Part shown: piece after piece, positions 23,258 to 23,911 of the stretch
Layout of the letters: each line of letters begins with the position of its first letter
How positions within the stretch are numbered: position 1 is the first letter of the stretch
DNA from: an uncultured Oscillospiraceae bacterium
Lineage (GTDB): Bacteria > Bacillota > Clostridia > Oscillospirales > Oscillospiraceae
NCBI GenBank assembly: GCA_904398675.1
Contig: CAJFPI010000176.1
Location: forward strand, 1-23,911
DNA: 23,911 nucleotides
Direction of reading: 5' to 3'
The notes under the pieces: model-generated
The model's database searches: none
What the model was told of the DNA's origin: nothing
The model's input: only the letters and a program-made list of their open reading frames with translations
Made by a program: the position numbers and the translations under genes

Positions 23258-23911
23258 TTACTCCTCTACAAAGTGAAACATTCCGTTGTCCGATACCATG
23301 ATCCGCGGGGACCTGCCTGTCAGCCGTCCCTCGGCGTCAAAGGCAATGGTGCCGCCCACACCGTCGTAGCCCTCCTCGTCATGAAGCGCCTGGGCGATGT
23401 CTGCCGGATCCGTGCTGCCGATCCGGACGGCGGTATCCGCCACCATCCGCACAGAGTCATAAAGCTGCACCGCCCACTGGGTGGGTTCCGCTCCATATGT
23501 CTCACGATAGCGCTGGTAGAAATCGTCCACCTCCGCGCTGGACTCCAGCGGGATGGGCGTCGCAATGTAAATATCGTTGCTGACAGCAATATCAGCCAGC
23601 AGATAGTCTGTGTAATCAAAGGAAAAATCGCCCAGGATGTTCATGTCAGGGTTGGCGGTGCGGATCCGGCGAAGGACGTCGAACGCATCCTCCCCGTAGT
23701 ACTGGCTGACAAACACCGTGTCCACCCCCAGGGTCTCCCACCGCTCCAGCATGGTTTCCAGTTCCGTCTCAAGAGGGGTGGTGGTCACGACGTCCACCAC
23801 CTCGGTATCTGTCCCCGACACCCCCCGCAGGAAGGCCCGCGCCATCTCCTGCTCATAGTCAGTGTCGCTGTGATAGATGGCGATGCGGTTCATGTCCTCC
23901 CGCTCTACAGC
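23258..23911 (-). CDS. LIV-type ABC substrate-binding protein, C-terminal part (cut by window edge)
   Basis: The frame stays open to the right edge, so the 217 residues seen are the C-terminal part of a longer protein. It matches the periplasmic-binding-protein type I fold of branched-chain amino acid binding proteins. Visible are RIAIYHSDTDYEQEMARAF (start of lobe 2), the long helix and strand ETLGVDTVFVSQY, FYQRYRETYGAEPTQWAVQL, YDSVRMVADTAVRIG and GGTIAFDAEGRLTGR near the end. The signal peptide would lie outside the window. ATG at 23893 has a GGGAGG ribosome-site look-alike but would start in the middle of the fold. No importer permease or ATPase is next to it; the following gene, 5 bases on, is the membrane fusion protein. 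Ligand unknown. Confidence 0.83.
   Translation of the reverse strand, partial: AVEREDMNRIAIYHSDTDYEQEMARAFLRGVSGTDTEVVDVVTTTPLETELETMLERWETLGVDTVFVSQYYGEDAFDVLRRIRTANPDMNILGDFSFDYTDYLLADIAVSNDIYIATPIPLESSAEVDDFYQRYRETYGAEPTQWAVQLYDSVRMVADTAVRIGSTDPADIAQALHDEEGYDGVGGTIAFDAEGRLTGRSPRIMVSDNGMFHFVEE

Noticed and set aside
13745..23911. A small NHLP or GG-leader precursor peptide gene in the operon
   Set aside because: All gaps in the operon are 22 bases or less, and I saw no short frame with a leader-like sequence and a ribosome site.
1..23911. CRISPR array, insertion sequence or prophage genes
   Set aside because: No regularly spaced direct repeats, transposase, integrase or phage structural motifs were seen.

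Overview
The window looks like chromosomal DNA of a GC-rich, low-Gram-type anaerobic Firmicute, most likely an Oscillospiraceae/Flavonifractor-like gut clostridium. The grounds are strong AGGAGG ribosome sites, sigma-A-type promoters (TTGAAA/TTGACA-17-TATAAT/TACAAT), frequent GTG/TTG starts, the two-subunit NAD-dependent dihydroorotate dehydrogenase (PyrD/PyrK), a CCA-encoding tRNA and a Ktr potassium system. This placement is inference from gene content, not a database match.

Left part (1-9600), mostly on the minus strand. It holds the 5' end of the translation GTPase typA with its own promoter and a pyrimidine operon pyrK-pyrD-pyrC. The pyr promoter lies back to back with a plus-strand promoter in front of tRNA-Arg(CCU). 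Next come a decayed fragment of a DUF3268-type zinc-finger protein, an aldo/keto reductase carrying two 4Fe-4S clusters, and a heterodimeric multidrug-type ABC exporter with one canonical and one degenerate catalytic site.

Middle (9600-13720), plus strand. This is one compact ion-uptake operon: a Pit-type phosphate transporter, its DUF47 partner, and the KtrB/KtrA potassium channel and gating ring, closed by a strong hairpin that can terminate transcription from both sides.

Right part (13745-23911), minus strand, entering from beyond the right edge. It is one tightly packed operon of seven genes and the most unusual part of the window. In transcription order: a LIV-type substrate-binding protein (5' end cut off), a HlyD-like membrane fusion protein, two ABC-exporter-like proteins resembling the NHLP/NHLM peptide-export pair, a DUF2156 (lysyl-phosphatidylglycerol-synthase-like) protein, a 1008-residue fusion of an extracytoplasmic beta-propeller, a Cache-like sensor region and an MFS transporter, and a tandem GNAT acetyltransferase. 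Both exporter proteins are open over full length but have lost key enzymatic parts. The C39 domain lacks Cys, His and Asp together, and its ATPase domain has no Walker A, Walker B or H-loop residues. The partner keeps Walker A but lacks the whole helical/signature segment. At most one composite nucleotide site could form, from Walker A of one subunit and a LSKGE signature of the other. I infer an exporter scaffold reused as a non-cleaving, perhaps non-hydrolysing, membrane complex linked to envelope sensing or modification. No precursor peptide gene is visible inside the window.
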